64,000 bases of DNA, taken from assembly GCA_963823845.1 (NCBI GenBank), contig CAWGND010000016.1, positions 1 to 64,000 of the forward strand, in the 5' to 3' direction. The position numbers and the translations under genes are program-made. Below the pieces are notes generated by a model that was not told the DNA's origin, searched no databases, and saw only the letters and a list, made by a program, of their open reading frames with translations. The stretch comes from Alloacidobacterium sp963823845 (lineage in GTDB: Bacteria; Acidobacteriota; Terriglobia; Terriglobales; Acidobacteriaceae). Below, one piece after another: positions 8,542 to 16,768 of this stretch (position 1 is the first letter of the stretch; each line of letters starts with the position of its first letter).

Positions 8542-9981
8542 GTGAACCAGCCGAACAAGGAAGCAAAAGCTTCTGCGGAGGTTGGGGAGGGAAGGGCGCA
8601 GATGAAGGAGAACATCGCGCAGCCAAACATGCTCCCGACACAGAGCGGGAAACGCATGTCCCAGGGACTGGACGGTGTGCGAAAAGCAGCAAAGGAGAGA
8701 AAGCAGGAACGGTTCACTTCCTTGCTCCACCACCTGAACGTTGCTTTACTCCGCGACAGCTTTTACGTGCTTCAGCGTAAGGCTTCACCGGGGGTAGACG
8801 GCATGACGTGGCAGGAGTATGAAACCGGTTTGGAGGTTCGGCTCATCGATCTCCACCGCCGGGTTCATCGTGGAACGTACCGGGCACAACCTTCTAGGCG
8901 AGTCTATATACCGAAGGCTGACGGACGGCAACGTCCGCTGGGCATCGCGGCGGTGGAAGACAAAATAGTCCAATAGGCCGTGGTGACGATCCTCAATCAG
9001 ATATACGAGGTCGACTTCAAGGGCTTCTCTTATGGGTTCCGACCGGGCCGCAGCCCGCATCAGGCGCTTGACGCCCTGACGGTGGGCATCCAACGGAAGA
9101 AGGTGAACTGGATACTCGATGCGGACGTTTTGGGCTTCTTCGATAATTTGAGTCACGAATGGGCCTTAAAGTTCATCGAGCATCGGGTGGCCGATCGAAG
9201 GATACTTCGCCTGATCCGGAAATGGCTGAAGGCGGGAGTATCGGTCGACGGCCAGTGGTCGGAGACAAATAAGGGTACGCCGCAGGGAGCAGTGGCTTCA
9301 CCACTGATCGCCAACGTTTACCTGCATTACCTCTTCGACCTGTGGGCTGATGTCTGGCGCAGGAAAGTGGCGAAGGGCGATGTCATCATCGTTCGCTATG
9401 CCGACGATCTTGTGTTGGGCTTTCAGCAGCGGGCTGATGCCGTGCGGTTCCTCGAAGAGTTCGAGGAACGGCTGGCAAAGTTCGGCTTGGAGCTACACCC
9501 GGATAAGACCCGGTTGATCGAGTTCGGGCGCTATGCGGCCCGTGACCGGAAGCAGCGTGGGGAAGGGAAACCGGAGACCTTCAACTTCTTGGGGTTTACC
9601 CACTACTGTGGGCAACGCCACAAGACCGAGACCTTCACCGTCTGGCGGATCACTGCGAAGAAGCGCATGGTTGCGAAGCTCAAAGCCATCAAGGCTGGGC
9701 TTCAACGCCGCAAGCATGATCGCACCAGTCAGGTCGGTGTATGGCTTCGGAGTGTCGTCACCGGCTACTACCAATACCATGCTGTCCCCGGCAACATCGA
9801 TCAACTGCGCATCTTCAGAAGTCGCGTCAATCGACTGTGGCGAAACGTACTGGTCCGTCGTAGTCAACGCGCCAGGAAGAAGTGGGAGAAGTTTACTTCG
9901 GTCTTGGAAAGGTGGATACCACCACCCCGCGTTCTTCACCCTTATCCCGACACCCGCTTTTACGCCACCCATTCTTCATAA
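8542..9981 (+). pseudogene. Group II intron RT (intron D) with an in-frame amber stop
   Basis: The frame runs from about 8542 to 9981 and is broken only by TAG at 8974-8976. Before the stop it reads RPLGIAAVEDKIVQ; after it AVVTILNQIYEVDFKGFSYG. A CAG-to-TAG change explains this exactly. All later blocks are present: GFRPGRSPHQALDAL, KGTPQGAVASPLIANVYL, YADD (RYADDLVLGF) and a maturase domain ending near ATHSS. Translation from the GTG at 8980 could make a protein lacking the first RT blocks, unlikely to be active. The true N-terminus may lie upstream of intron C. Confidence 0.85.
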
Positions 9982-10053
9982 GAGCCGTATGCGTAGACGC
10001 GCTCGTACGGCTCTGTGCGGGGGGCGATCCGTGAGGATCGTCCCTACCGCGAC
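9982..10053 (+). mobile_element. 3' end of group II intron D (domains V and VI)
   Basis: Bases 9982-10013 fold into a perfect domain-V-like hairpin starting GAGCCGTATGCG. Bases 10018-10047 form domain VI (GGGGGGCGATCC, loop GTGA, GGATCGTCCC) with an unpaired A near its base. The intron should end at the GAC at 10051-10053. Confidence 0.7.
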
Positions 10054-10126
10054 AGTAATGCAATCGTCCGTATAACGGACTCACGAACATGTGCTGTTCT
10101 AGATGCTGGATTCAAACTGACCCACT

Positions 10127-10174
10127 TCAAAAGAGGGCTGCCGCAAACGCGAATGCGACGGCTTTGAGTTTCAT
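10127..10174 (-). pseudogene. Remnant of an exported-protein gene (signal peptide start only)
   Basis: On the minus strand an AAAGGAG precedes an ATG at 10174 encoding MKLKAVAFAFAAALF, a typical Sec signal start, which then hits TGA. The IS66 element has inserted just upstream, in the leader, and the downstream end lies close to intron D. The gene seems to be the damaged host locus of these insertions. Confidence 0.45.
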
Positions 10175-10252
10175 AAAGATGATCTCCTTTAAAGTAAGCG
10201 TACGTCGAGTCCCTACTAGCGAGAGCGGTAGTGCAGAGCCGAAGATCGGGTC

Positions 10253-10630
10253 ATGTCTGACGCAGCAGGGTTGAGTGCGGATCGTCGTGTTCGCCGTTTT
10301 CGATCGATCTCAGAGAAGCTTCAGATTGTGCAGTTGTCGCTGAAGCCTGGCGCCAGCGTGGCTGAAGTGGCGCGAGCACATGGTGTGAACGCGAACCAGG
10401 TGTTCAAGTGGCGACGTGCATTTGAACGTGGCGAACTGAGCGAGCCGAGTATGGCGTTGATCCCGGTCACGGTGACGAGCCTCGAAGACCAGGACAGACA
10501 TACAGACGAAGCTGCGCGACCGGCGGCAGGCACGATCCACATCGAACTTCCTGGTCGGGCGATGATCAGCGTAGAGAGGGGCGCTGATTCATCTCTGCTG
10601 CGTTCGATCCTGGAGAGTCTGCGCAAGTGA
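10253..10630 (+). CDS. tnpA: IS66 accessory protein TnpA
   Basis: This 125-residue protein with an N-terminal helix-turn-helix (VAEVARAHGVNANQVFKWRR, about residues 36-55) is typical of IS66 OrfA. The C-terminal part ends IELPGRAMISVERGADSSLLRSILESLRK, also characteristic. It overlaps the start of tnpB by 4 bases (ATGA-type overlap around 10627), so the two are translationally coupled. Confidence 0.92.
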   Translation: MSDAAGLSADRRVRRFRSISEKLQIVQLSLKPGASVAEVARAHGVNANQVFKWRRAFERGELSEPSMALIPVTVTSLEDQDRHTDEAARPAAGTIHIELPGRAMISVERGADSSLLRSILESLRK

Positions 10631-10842
10631 TCCAGCTTCCGGTTGGGACCAAGGTCTGGATTGCAGCGGGAGTGACGGACCTGCGCCGCGGTTTCGACGG
10701 TCTGAGTGCACAGGTGCAGAACGTGCTGCACGAGCAGCCGTTCTCGGGTCACGTGTTTGTGTTTCGCGGACGGAGAGGCGACATCGTCAAGCTGCTGTGG
10801 TGGGATGGCGATGGTCTGTGCCTGTTCGCCAAGTAACTGGCT

Positions 10843-12957
10843 TCACACTACACCTCTTTCGATTTGATCTGAAGGTTTTGATTCTTTCCATCTTTTGCAA
10901 GCCAGAGCCCGATCTGAGAGCCGGTCCCAGCGACTGCTGTGCTTGGGTGGTGTGGAATCTGGCAACTCGTAGAGGTACGCGTGCGCATTGTGGGCGTGTC
11001 GTGTGATGATGCCATTTTCCGCCCAGTGCACGACCGTCGCTTCGTGGACGCCGAGGCGAGCCGCAGTTTCCGCTGCCGTCAGCATACCGCGGCCACGAAG
11101 TCGGTCGTACCGAGAGGGCAGCGAGTATCGATGGACGAGATAGGCAACGCGCAGGGCGGTAAACGTAGTGCTGCCGCGTCCAGGTCGAGCCGATCCGCCC
11201 GGCCGAAGTCCTTGCTGATTGAGGATGTCAGCGATTTCGGAATAGATGTGATTGTCGAGGAGTTTGTCCACGAGCTTGATGATCACGGGCGGGGTCTTCA
11301 CTTGCTCTCCGGATGGCTTGGGGTTCGACGTCGTCAGGGTTTCTGTCTTGCCTCCCTTGAAACGAATATGGACTTTGGTGACTCCTTCCGCGGGCAGTTT
11401 GATAAGCGTGGCGTCTTCGATGATGCAGGCAAGCAGTCGTTTGCGTTCACGGTTCAGGGTAGTTGGGTCACTCCAGAGCTTTTTGAAGTCCTTTGTCATT
11501 GTGAGTAGCCTTTGCCGAAGGGCATCATCCAGGAGAAGTTGGTCCTGCTGCCGGGCGCGTTCGCGCTCCTCTCGCGCTTGGGCCAGCGCACGTAATTTGT
11601 CGTTCCATTCTGCCTCGAGGATGTCGGCAACCAGGCGATTGCCCGGATCGACCAGCATGAATCGGCGTTGCGCCAGATCGGCTTCGAACTGTGCCCGCTC
11701 GATCGCGCGGCTGCGCAGCCGATCGGCATCTTGTTGCCGAGCCTCGATCTCTCGCCGGATCTCGAGTGCCAACTCGACGGCGGCAGGTGTCATTCTTTCA
11801 GCCACCAGTGCGCCGATGGCTTGATCGATGGGCGGTCCGGCGATGGATTGGCAGTTCGGCGCACCTAAATAGCCGTGGGCACGGTCGCAGATATACCAGG
11901 CCTCTTGCTTGTCCCGCGTGGAGCGATAGGTCACGCGGAAATGCCTACCGCATCGGCCGCACACTGCGCGCCCCTGCAACAGCGCAGCGCCTTCACGCGG
12001 AGGCGACCCTCTCGCCAGTTCGTATCCTCGACCATTGTTCGCAAGTAGCTTCAGGTTTTCTTGATGTTGCTCCCAACTGATGTAGCTGGGATGGGCATTT
12101 GGGATGCAGGCGAGCCAGTCATCGTAGTCGCGTTTTTGCTGGACCTTTGTCTGGCCGTCCGCGGCTCGCCGATACCGACGACGTCCGTACACGTAGACGC
12201 CTGCGTATCTGGGGTTGCTCAAGACACGCATAGCGGTCGAAGCAGTCAGCGGCCGGAACACCGTGGCGCCCCCGGTACGGCGGGACGGAAAACCCAGGCC
12301 TTCTTTTCGAAAGGCCTTTACAGTCTGGCATGCCGAGCCAACCCGCGAAAACGTCTCGAAGAAGTGAGCGATCGTATCTCGGATCTGTGCGTCGGGATCG
12401 AGCACCACGTTCCCAAGCACGTCATAATCGAAGCCCGTGGGCAGCGGACAACGATACTCGCCGCGGCGCACCTTATTCAAGATTCCGCCTCGCAGCCTGG
12501 CTTTAAGGACGTGCAGCTCTGCCTCACTCATCGTTCCTTTGAGACCGAGCAACAGGCGGTCATTGAAGTTGGCCGGATCGTACACACCATCCTCATCGAG
12601 GATCAGTGTATCGGCCAGCGCGCAGATCTCCAGCAAGCGATGCCAGTCGGCGTTGTTCCGTGCCAGGCGTGAGACCTCCAGGCCCATGACCATGCCGGCG
12701 CGGCCCATGCTAACTTCCGCGACCAGATGCTTAAAACCTTCGCGCCAGGCCGCTGACGCGCCCGATTCGCCCTGATCGCTATCTACAACCTTGATCTGAT
12801 CCTCGCACCAGCCAAGCGCGATAGCCCGGCTGCGCAGTGCATATTGGCGCTTCGTGCTCTCGACATTTTCGATGACCTGTCGCATCGATGACTGCCGAAC
12901 ATACAGGTACGCGCCCCGCTCAAGATGGTGAGGCTGCACTTTCATGGACTCGCTCAT
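10843..12957 (-). CDS. Large serine recombinase with C-terminal helix-turn-helix (LSR element 2)
   Basis: The protein has 704 residues. The N-terminal resolvase domain has the catalytic serine in YVRQSSMRQV (about residues 19-28). The recombinase domain is followed by a zinc ribbon (CGRCGRHFRVTY ... YICDRA ... C, about residues 338-372) and a long charged coiled coil. An extra C-terminal HTH of MerR/excisionase type (LTAAETAARLGVHEATVVHW, about residues 630-650) is uncommon and may assist site recognition. It shares little with the recombinase of LSR element 1 beyond fold. Its ATG overlaps the stop of the preceding gene (ATGA), indicating coupling. Confidence 0.9.
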   Translation of the reverse strand: MSESMKVQPHHLERGAYLYVRQSSMRQVIENVESTKRQYALRSRAIALGWCEDQIKVVDSDQGESGASAAWREGFKHLVAEVSMGRAGMVMGLEVSRLARNNADWHRLLEICALADTLILDEDGVYDPANFNDRLLLGLKGTMSEAELHVLKARLRGGILNKVRRGEYRCPLPTGFDYDVLGNVVLDPDAQIRDTIAHFFETFSRVGSACQTVKAFRKEGLGFPSRRTGGATVFRPLTASTAMRVLSNPRYAGVYVYGRRRYRRAADGQTKVQQKRDYDDWLACIPNAHPSYISWEQHQENLKLLANNGRGYELARGSPPREGAALLQGRAVCGRCGRHFRVTYRSTRDKQEAWYICDRAHGYLGAPNCQSIAGPPIDQAIGALVAERMTPAAVELALEIRREIEARQQDADRLRSRAIERAQFEADLAQRRFMLVDPGNRLVADILEAEWNDKLRALAQAREERERARQQDQLLLDDALRQRLLTMTKDFKKLWSDPTTLNRERKRLLACIIEDATLIKLPAEGVTKVHIRFKGGKTETLTTSNPKPSGEQVKTPPVIIKLVDKLLDNHIYSEIADILNQQGLRPGGSARPGRGSTTFTALRVAYLVHRYSLPSRYDRLRGRGMLTAAETAARLGVHEATVVHWAENGIITRHAHNAHAYLYELPDSTPPKHSSRWDRLSDRALACKRWKESKPSDQIERGVV

Positions 12958-13208
12958 GATGTCGCTCCTCGAAGCTCGGTGTTAATGGCCATTGCTGCGA
13001 AGACATGAATGACGGATCTGGTTTCGCTCGGCGTGGCGAAGCTCAACGATGCTCGACGCCCGGGATCCTGCTGCTTGCCAGGAGGCACAGCCATAACCCG
13101 TGTCCATGCCCACATGCCGCGACGAAGAAAGAGCATGAGCCCGTAGCGAGACTCCGGCGGCAGCGGATGCCCGAGTGCAGCATTGCGGAGTGCCTCGTAC
13201 TGCGACAC
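12954..13208 (-). CDS. Short accessory protein of LSR element 2
   Basis: From a GTG at 13208 the product has 84 residues beginning SQYEALRNAALG, with RYGLMLFLRRGMWAWTRVM in the middle and VIHVFAAMAINTELRG near the end. Proteins with this pattern recur next to recombinases of this type; the function is unknown. The stop overlaps the recombinase start by 4 bases. The frame is open further upstream and continues, across a run of eight A (minus strand, about 13260), from the end of the HTH gene. A frameshifted HTH fusion is therefore an alternative. Confidence 0.6.
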   Translation of the reverse strand: MSQYEALRNAALGHPLPPESRYGLMLFLRRGMWAWTRVMAVPPGKQQDPGRRASLSFATPSETRSVIHVFAAMAINTELRGATS

Positions 13209-13249
13209 GACGCCCGCCAGCCGCCCCGGACCGTCGACTCCAGTGGGCG

Positions 13250-13744
13250 TCAGTACGCGGTTTTTTTTACCCCGACCGCCCGCTCGATCGTCCTCGGGTG
13301 GACATTGAGGTGGAATTTCTGCGCGATTTGCTTGGCCAGCTGGCGCGCTCGAATGGGCTCGCCCGCCACCAGTTGCTCTTGAATAAACGCCAACACTGCG
13401 CCCTGAAGTTTGTGCGGCCCGTGCGGACCGCGCTTCCTGGGCACCAGGCCAGCGATCCCCGCTTCCTCGAAGCTGGTCTTGGTCTGGTAATATGTCGGCC
13501 TTGACACGCCGTATTCCTCCGTCGCGCTGACTACCGAAGCCTTCTCGACGGTTACTCGGCGCAGCATCTCGTATTTGACCTGCACGATGTCGTGCGGATC
13601 GAAGAACTCGCTGCTGCCGAATTTCGCATCGCGAACCTTCTCCGGTGCCGAGTTCAACGCTCCCTCCTCGAGAAGGGCCTGGACCCTCGCACTCTTTTCG
13701 TCGCTCTTCTTTCGCACCGTGAACTCCGCAGATCGGCTTTCCAA
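13250..13744 (-). CDS. Helix-turn-helix protein of LSR element 2
   Basis: This 164-residue protein contains one HTH around VVSATEEYGVSRPTYYQTKT (about residues 70-89) and a second winged region near ARQLAKQIAQKFHLNVHPRT (about residues 133-152). The layout matches the N-terminal half of IS630-like or invertase-type DNA-binding domains. It ends RAVGVKKTAY just after the A8 run. It is probably a regulator or recombination directionality factor (inference). It lies in the operon between the DUF5372-type gene and the short accessory gene. Confidence 0.7.
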   Translation of the reverse strand: MESRSAEFTVRKKSDEKSARVQALLEEGALNSAPEKVRDAKFGSSEFFDPHDIVQVKYEMLRRVTVEKASVVSATEEYGVSRPTYYQTKTSFEEAGIAGLVPRKRGPHGPHKLQGAVLAFIQEQLVAGEPIRARQLAKQIAQKFHLNVHPRTIERAVGVKKTAY

Positions 13745-13902
13745 TAGTATCTACAATTATGCCGCATACGTCACCCATGGCGAACACCTCCGTGTTGCAT
13801 AGATTGGTTCCACTACTAGCTTTAATATCGATACGCATGGCTGCAACCTAGATGAATGCGGCGCAATTCCCCTTACATGTGCGGCAGAATTTACCTTACT
13901 TC

Positions 13903-14166
13903 TCATTTCAGCTCTCCGGAGGTCTCACCGTGCCTCAGCCGATCCATCAGGAGAGCTAGCTCTAACAAGTCGATTATCCGGAATAGCGCCCGACCCTTAC
14001 CGATTACGATCTCGGGATCAGGAGACACCAGGTCCGTCCATTGCGGCGGGACAGAGTAAATCGACCCATCGTCGCTCTCAAGCAGCAGAGTCATTCCATA
14101 ACGGTTGTATCGCTCGCCGACACAAGCCAGTTGATGCCCACTCAGCGGATGAAAGGGGTGCATCAC
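13903..14166 (-). CDS. DUF5372-type protein of LSR element 2
   Basis: This 87-residue protein begins MMHPFHPLSGHQLACVGERY, with PQWTDLVSPDP in the middle. The HPFHPL start and the WTD-x-V-x-PDP motif are what I recall of the DUF5372 family, small proteins found beside recombinases; the function is unknown. It is the first gene of the element's operon, reading inward from attR. About 160 bases separate it from the HTH gene. Confidence 0.7.
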   Translation of the reverse strand: MMHPFHPLSGHQLACVGERYNRYGMTLLLESDDGSIYSVPPQWTDLVSPDPEIVIGKGRALFRIIDLLELALLMDRLRHGETSGELK

Positions 14167-14439
14167 ACGAACAAAACGCGTTGCTGCGATCGAACCAATT
14201 GCATTCTTGATTGAGGTACAAGCGTCTGGAGCGTGGACGATTCATCTGGCCGAAGGCTGACAGTGGAGTTGTGCGGCTCAGCCGCGCACAGTTGTCGATG
14301 CTTCTGGAGGGCATCGACTGGCGCAGAGTCGAACGTACGTGGACGCCGGAAGTCGCGGTCTGATGACGATCATGATTCCCCTGTATTGATGCGGGTTTTC
14401 CTCTGTGCACTGTCTCCATAGTGATGGCATACTGCGTCC

Positions 14440-16074
14440 ATGGATCGCGCACCGCTGCCGGATCTGGACATACTCGATCGCGACGCACTGGTAGCACTGA
14501 TCCGCGCCCATCAGGAAGAATTGACAGCTCAGCAGGACGAGCTTCGCTCACTCCAGGCCGAACTTGATTCTCATCGCCAGACCGTTTCCGAGCAAGCCGA
14601 GGAACTCGACGCACGCAGCCAGCGGATCGAGCACATGAAGCTGATGATCGAGAAGCTGCGGCAGATGATGTTCGGCAAGAAGAGCGAGAAGGTCATTCTC
14701 AAGCTCGAACAGCTGGAGTTTGCGCTCGAAGAGGAAGAGACGACTCAGGCCATGATGGAAGCGGTACTGGATCGCGTTTCACCGGCCAGAGAAGCGAAGG
14801 TAAGAACTGAACGCAAGCCGCTTCCGGAACATCTCGAGCGCGAAGTCATCACGCACGTTCCCGGACGCGATTGCTGTCCGGACTGCGGAGCTCAGTTGCG
14901 CAAGTTTGGCGAAGACATCTCCGAGCAGCTGGAGTATATCCCCGACAGCTTCAAGGTCATCCGTCATGTGCGGCCGAAGTTCAACTGTACGGGCTGCGAC
15001 CGCGTGGTCGAAGCGCCGGCGCCATCGCGGCCTATCGAACGCGGTCTTGCCGGACCGGCACTGCTGGCCCATGTCCTCGTTTCGAAGTTCGCTGATCATT
15101 TGCCGCTGTACCGGCAGTCGGAGATTTACGCCCGTCAGGGCGTAGATATCTCCCGCTCGACGCTGGCCAGCTGGGTCGGTGGTGCCAGCGATCTACTCAG
15201 TCCCCTGGTAGATGCGATTCAGAAGCATGTGCTTGCCGGCCGCAAGCTGCATGCCGACGACACACCCATGCCAGTGCTTTCACCGGGTAACGGCAAGACC
15301 AAGACAGGACGTCTCTGGACCTACGTGCGTGATGACCGGCCTGCCGGCAAAGAGGTCGCGCCGGCTGTGTGGTTCGCATACTCAGAAGATCGCAGGGGCG
15401 AACATCCGCGCCAGCATCTGAAGAACTTCACTGGCGCCTTGCAGGCCGATGCCTATGCCGGCTTTCATCATCTGTATGGCAACCATATATATGAGGCGGC
15501 CTGCTGGGCCCATGCACGACGCAAGTTCCACGAGATTCACGTGATGCACGCTTCGCCCACTACGACAGAAGCTCTGGCCAGGATCGGCGCTCTCTATGCC
15601 ATCGAAGACGAGATACGCGGCAAGCCCGCCGATCTCAGGTTGAACATCCGCCAGTCGCGAGCCCGGCCGTTGCTCGATGAACTGCGAACCTGGATGGAGA
15701 AGGCACTCCGTTCCTTATCGTCGAAGAGCGAAACCGCGGGCGCGATCCGTTACGCGCTCTCCCGCTGGCGTGCTCTCACGCGCTACAGCGAAGACGGCTT
15801 GCTCGAGATCGATAACAGCGCTGCCGAACGGGCGCTGCGGGCTGTCGCCCTTGGACGGAAAAACTTCCTGTTCGTTGGATCGGACCCTGGCGGCGAGCGG
15901 GCCGCGGCCATGTACTCGCTCATCGGATCAGCCAAGCTCAACGGACTCGATCCGGAACTTTATCTCCGCACTGTGCTGACACGAATCGCAGATCATCCAA
16001 TCGGCAAAATCAACGATCTGCTGCCGTGGAACCTGGCGCCGTCCCTTCAGATCCATACTTCTGAAGCCGCTTAA
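14440..16074 (+). CDS. tnpC: IS66 transposase TnpC
   Basis: This 544-residue DDE transposase has an N-terminal coiled coil (residues about 25-75, ending KLRQMMFGKKSEK), the IS66 zinc-binding region (CCPDCGAQL ... CTGC), and the catalytic core with HADDTPMPVL, LQADAYAGF, CWAHARRKFHE and the terminal E in NSAAERALR. Length and motifs are intact. It lies 76 bases downstream of the tnpB stop and is read in the same direction as tnpA and tnpB. Confidence 0.95.
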   Translation: MDRAPLPDLDILDRDALVALIRAHQEELTAQQDELRSLQAELDSHRQTVSEQAEELDARSQRIEHMKLMIEKLRQMMFGKKSEKVILKLEQLEFALEEEETTQAMMEAVLDRVSPAREAKVRTERKPLPEHLEREVITHVPGRDCCPDCGAQLRKFGEDISEQLEYIPDSFKVIRHVRPKFNCTGCDRVVEAPAPSRPIERGLAGPALLAHVLVSKFADHLPLYRQSEIYARQGVDISRSTLASWVGGASDLLSPLVDAIQKHVLAGRKLHADDTPMPVLSPGNGKTKTGRLWTYVRDDRPAGKEVAPAVWFAYSEDRRGEHPRQHLKNFTGALQADAYAGFHHLYGNHIYEAACWAHARRKFHEIHVMHASPTTTEALARIGALYAIEDEIRGKPADLRLNIRQSRARPLLDELRTWMEKALRSLSSKSETAGAIRYALSRWRALTRYSEDGLLEIDNSAAERALRAVALGRKNFLFVGSDPGGERAAAMYSLIGSAKLNGLDPELYLRTVLTRIADHPIGKINDLLPWNLAPSLQIHTSEAA

Positions 16075-16172
16075 GACACACTCAACAGGTGTCCGCCAAA
16101 AAATAAGCGGACACCTGAGGACACACTCTGCAGCCCAGTCAAGAGGGACTCAGCGCACGCTTACCCTTTAAA

Positions 16173-16321
16173 GTGGTTCGGTGATAGACATGGTGATAGA
16201 CATGCGGCGTTATGCGCGTTTCGACGCGCCGCTATACGGAAGCGTAAGGGAAGGAGATGAATCTAAGTGCGGAGATCGTCTTTGAGATCGAAGACCGCAG
16301 TTCGGTAATAGAGGCCAGGAG
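16173..16321. other. Leader region cut by the IS66 element
   Basis: No gene. It contains a 12-bp direct repeat GTGATAGACATG (about 16180-16203, two copies in tandem) and a GC-rich inverted repeat GCGGCG/CGCCGC around 16206-16236. Read on the minus strand it would lead into the disrupted signal-peptide gene at 10174. Confidence 0.4.
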
Positions 16322-16627
16322 TTAGTTCACAAGTGATGCGATGGCCAGCGGGCTAGGTCGAGGGTTAGGGGCATTCTGAGTCCGTGGAAGGGAATTTAGC
16401 CGCTCTTGTTGGCGAGTCTCCTTTACCGGATCTGTGACAGAGATGTGGCAGGCCGGACAGGATTCGCTGGTATTGTTTGCGGGTTGCGGGCAGCAGGGTG
16501 AATGGGTTGGCTGACAGAAGGGAAACTCCGCAGAGACGTGCTCTGCAAAAGACGCCGTCGTAATCCACAGGCAGGCGACAAAAAGTGAGAAAACCCTGCG
16601 AAGGTGACGACTAGGCTTCACACTCAA
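16322..16627 (-). CDS. Exported Cys-rich small protein, unknown function
   Basis: This 101-residue protein starts MSVKPSRHLRRVFSLFVACL, a clear Sec signal (positively charged start, hydrophobic core, ASFA cleavage region near residue 28). The mature part has five or six cysteines clustered as C-x7-CC-x11-C-x2-C (PFCQPTHSPCCPQPANN, ESCPACHIS), suggesting metal binding or disulfides outside the cytoplasm. I do not recognise the family. It is read toward the IS66 element and the truncated exported-protein gene beyond it, so the three may have been one locus. Confidence 0.6.
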   Translation of the reverse strand: MSVKPSRHLRRVFSLFVACLWITTASFAEHVSAEFPFCQPTHSPCCPQPANNTSESCPACHISVTDPVKETRQQERLNSLPRTQNAPNPRPSPLAIASLVN

Positions 16628-16768
16628 ACTCTAACGCTTTCACCAGTGCAGAACAATTCCTATCGCAACTTGAGCTTGGTGAGAACAAAGTGGATGGAGC
16701 ACCGTCTACTCGGAAGTAATGCAGTCGTCGAAAAACTACAGCATGTGGCCAAAACTAAATTCTTGAGG

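Larger units (their letters stand above)
10830..14222 (-). mobile_element. LSR element 2: serine-recombinase element inside IS66 tnpB
   Basis: The element is about 3.4 kb. The 4-base sequence CAAG occurs at both junctions (10830-10833 and 14219-14222) and only one copy is needed to rebuild tnpB, as expected for an LSR crossover core. The minus-strand genes in order are a DUF5372-type protein, a helix-turn-helix protein, a short protein and the recombinase. The arms beside the core show only weak inverted similarity, unlike LSR element 1. All genes are antisense to the host gene. Confidence 0.8.
10627..14363 (+). pseudogene. tnpB: IS66 tnpB, interrupted by LSR element 2
   Basis: The first part, 10627-10833, encodes MIQLPVGTKVWIAAGVTDLR through WWDGDGLCLFAK. 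The second part, 14223-14363, encodes RLERGRFIWPKADSG through WTPEVAV and the stop. Joining AAG at 10831-10833 directly to 14223 gives a normal TnpB of about 116 residues (IS66 Orf2, PF05717). The insertion point lies between FAK and RLERGRF, the best conserved block of TnpB. As it stands only a 69-residue truncated protein can be made, so transposition is probably impaired until the LSR element leaves. Confidence 0.92.
10194..16164 (+). mobile_element. IS66-family element, split by LSR element 2
   Basis: The terminal inverted repeats begin GTAAGCGTACGTCGAGTCCC on the left (10194 on) and, read inward from 16164, GTAAGCGTGCGCTGAGTCCC on the right. An 8-bp target duplication CCTTTAAA flanks both ends (10186-10193 and 16165-16172), the size known for IS66. 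The element carries tnpA, tnpB and tnpC. It is 5.97 kb only because a 3.4-kb LSR element interrupts tnpB; without it the element is about 2.6 kb, normal for the family. The intact target duplication shows the IS66 insertion itself is undisturbed. Confidence 0.95.

Noticed and set aside
1..9981. Diversity-generating retroelement, suggested by several RTs and the Lcl-domain gene at 41572
   Set aside because: All RTs have group II intron maturase domains and domain V/VI RNA. No template/variable repeat pair or Avd gene was seen, and the Lcl gene is 30 kb away.
1..9981. Retron or CRISPR-associated RT
   Set aside because: The RTs are followed by intron domain V hairpins, and no msr/msd-like structure, cas gene or CRISPR array is present anywhere in the window.
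12954..13838. A 294-residue protein starting MRIDIKASSG
   Set aside because: Its middle part is a shadow of the HTH gene in another frame, with composition unlike a protein; only the C-terminal 84 residues are convincing.
16173..16321. Origin or iteron array from the tandem GTGATAGACATG
   Set aside because: Only two copies, with no DnaA boxes or replication genes nearby.
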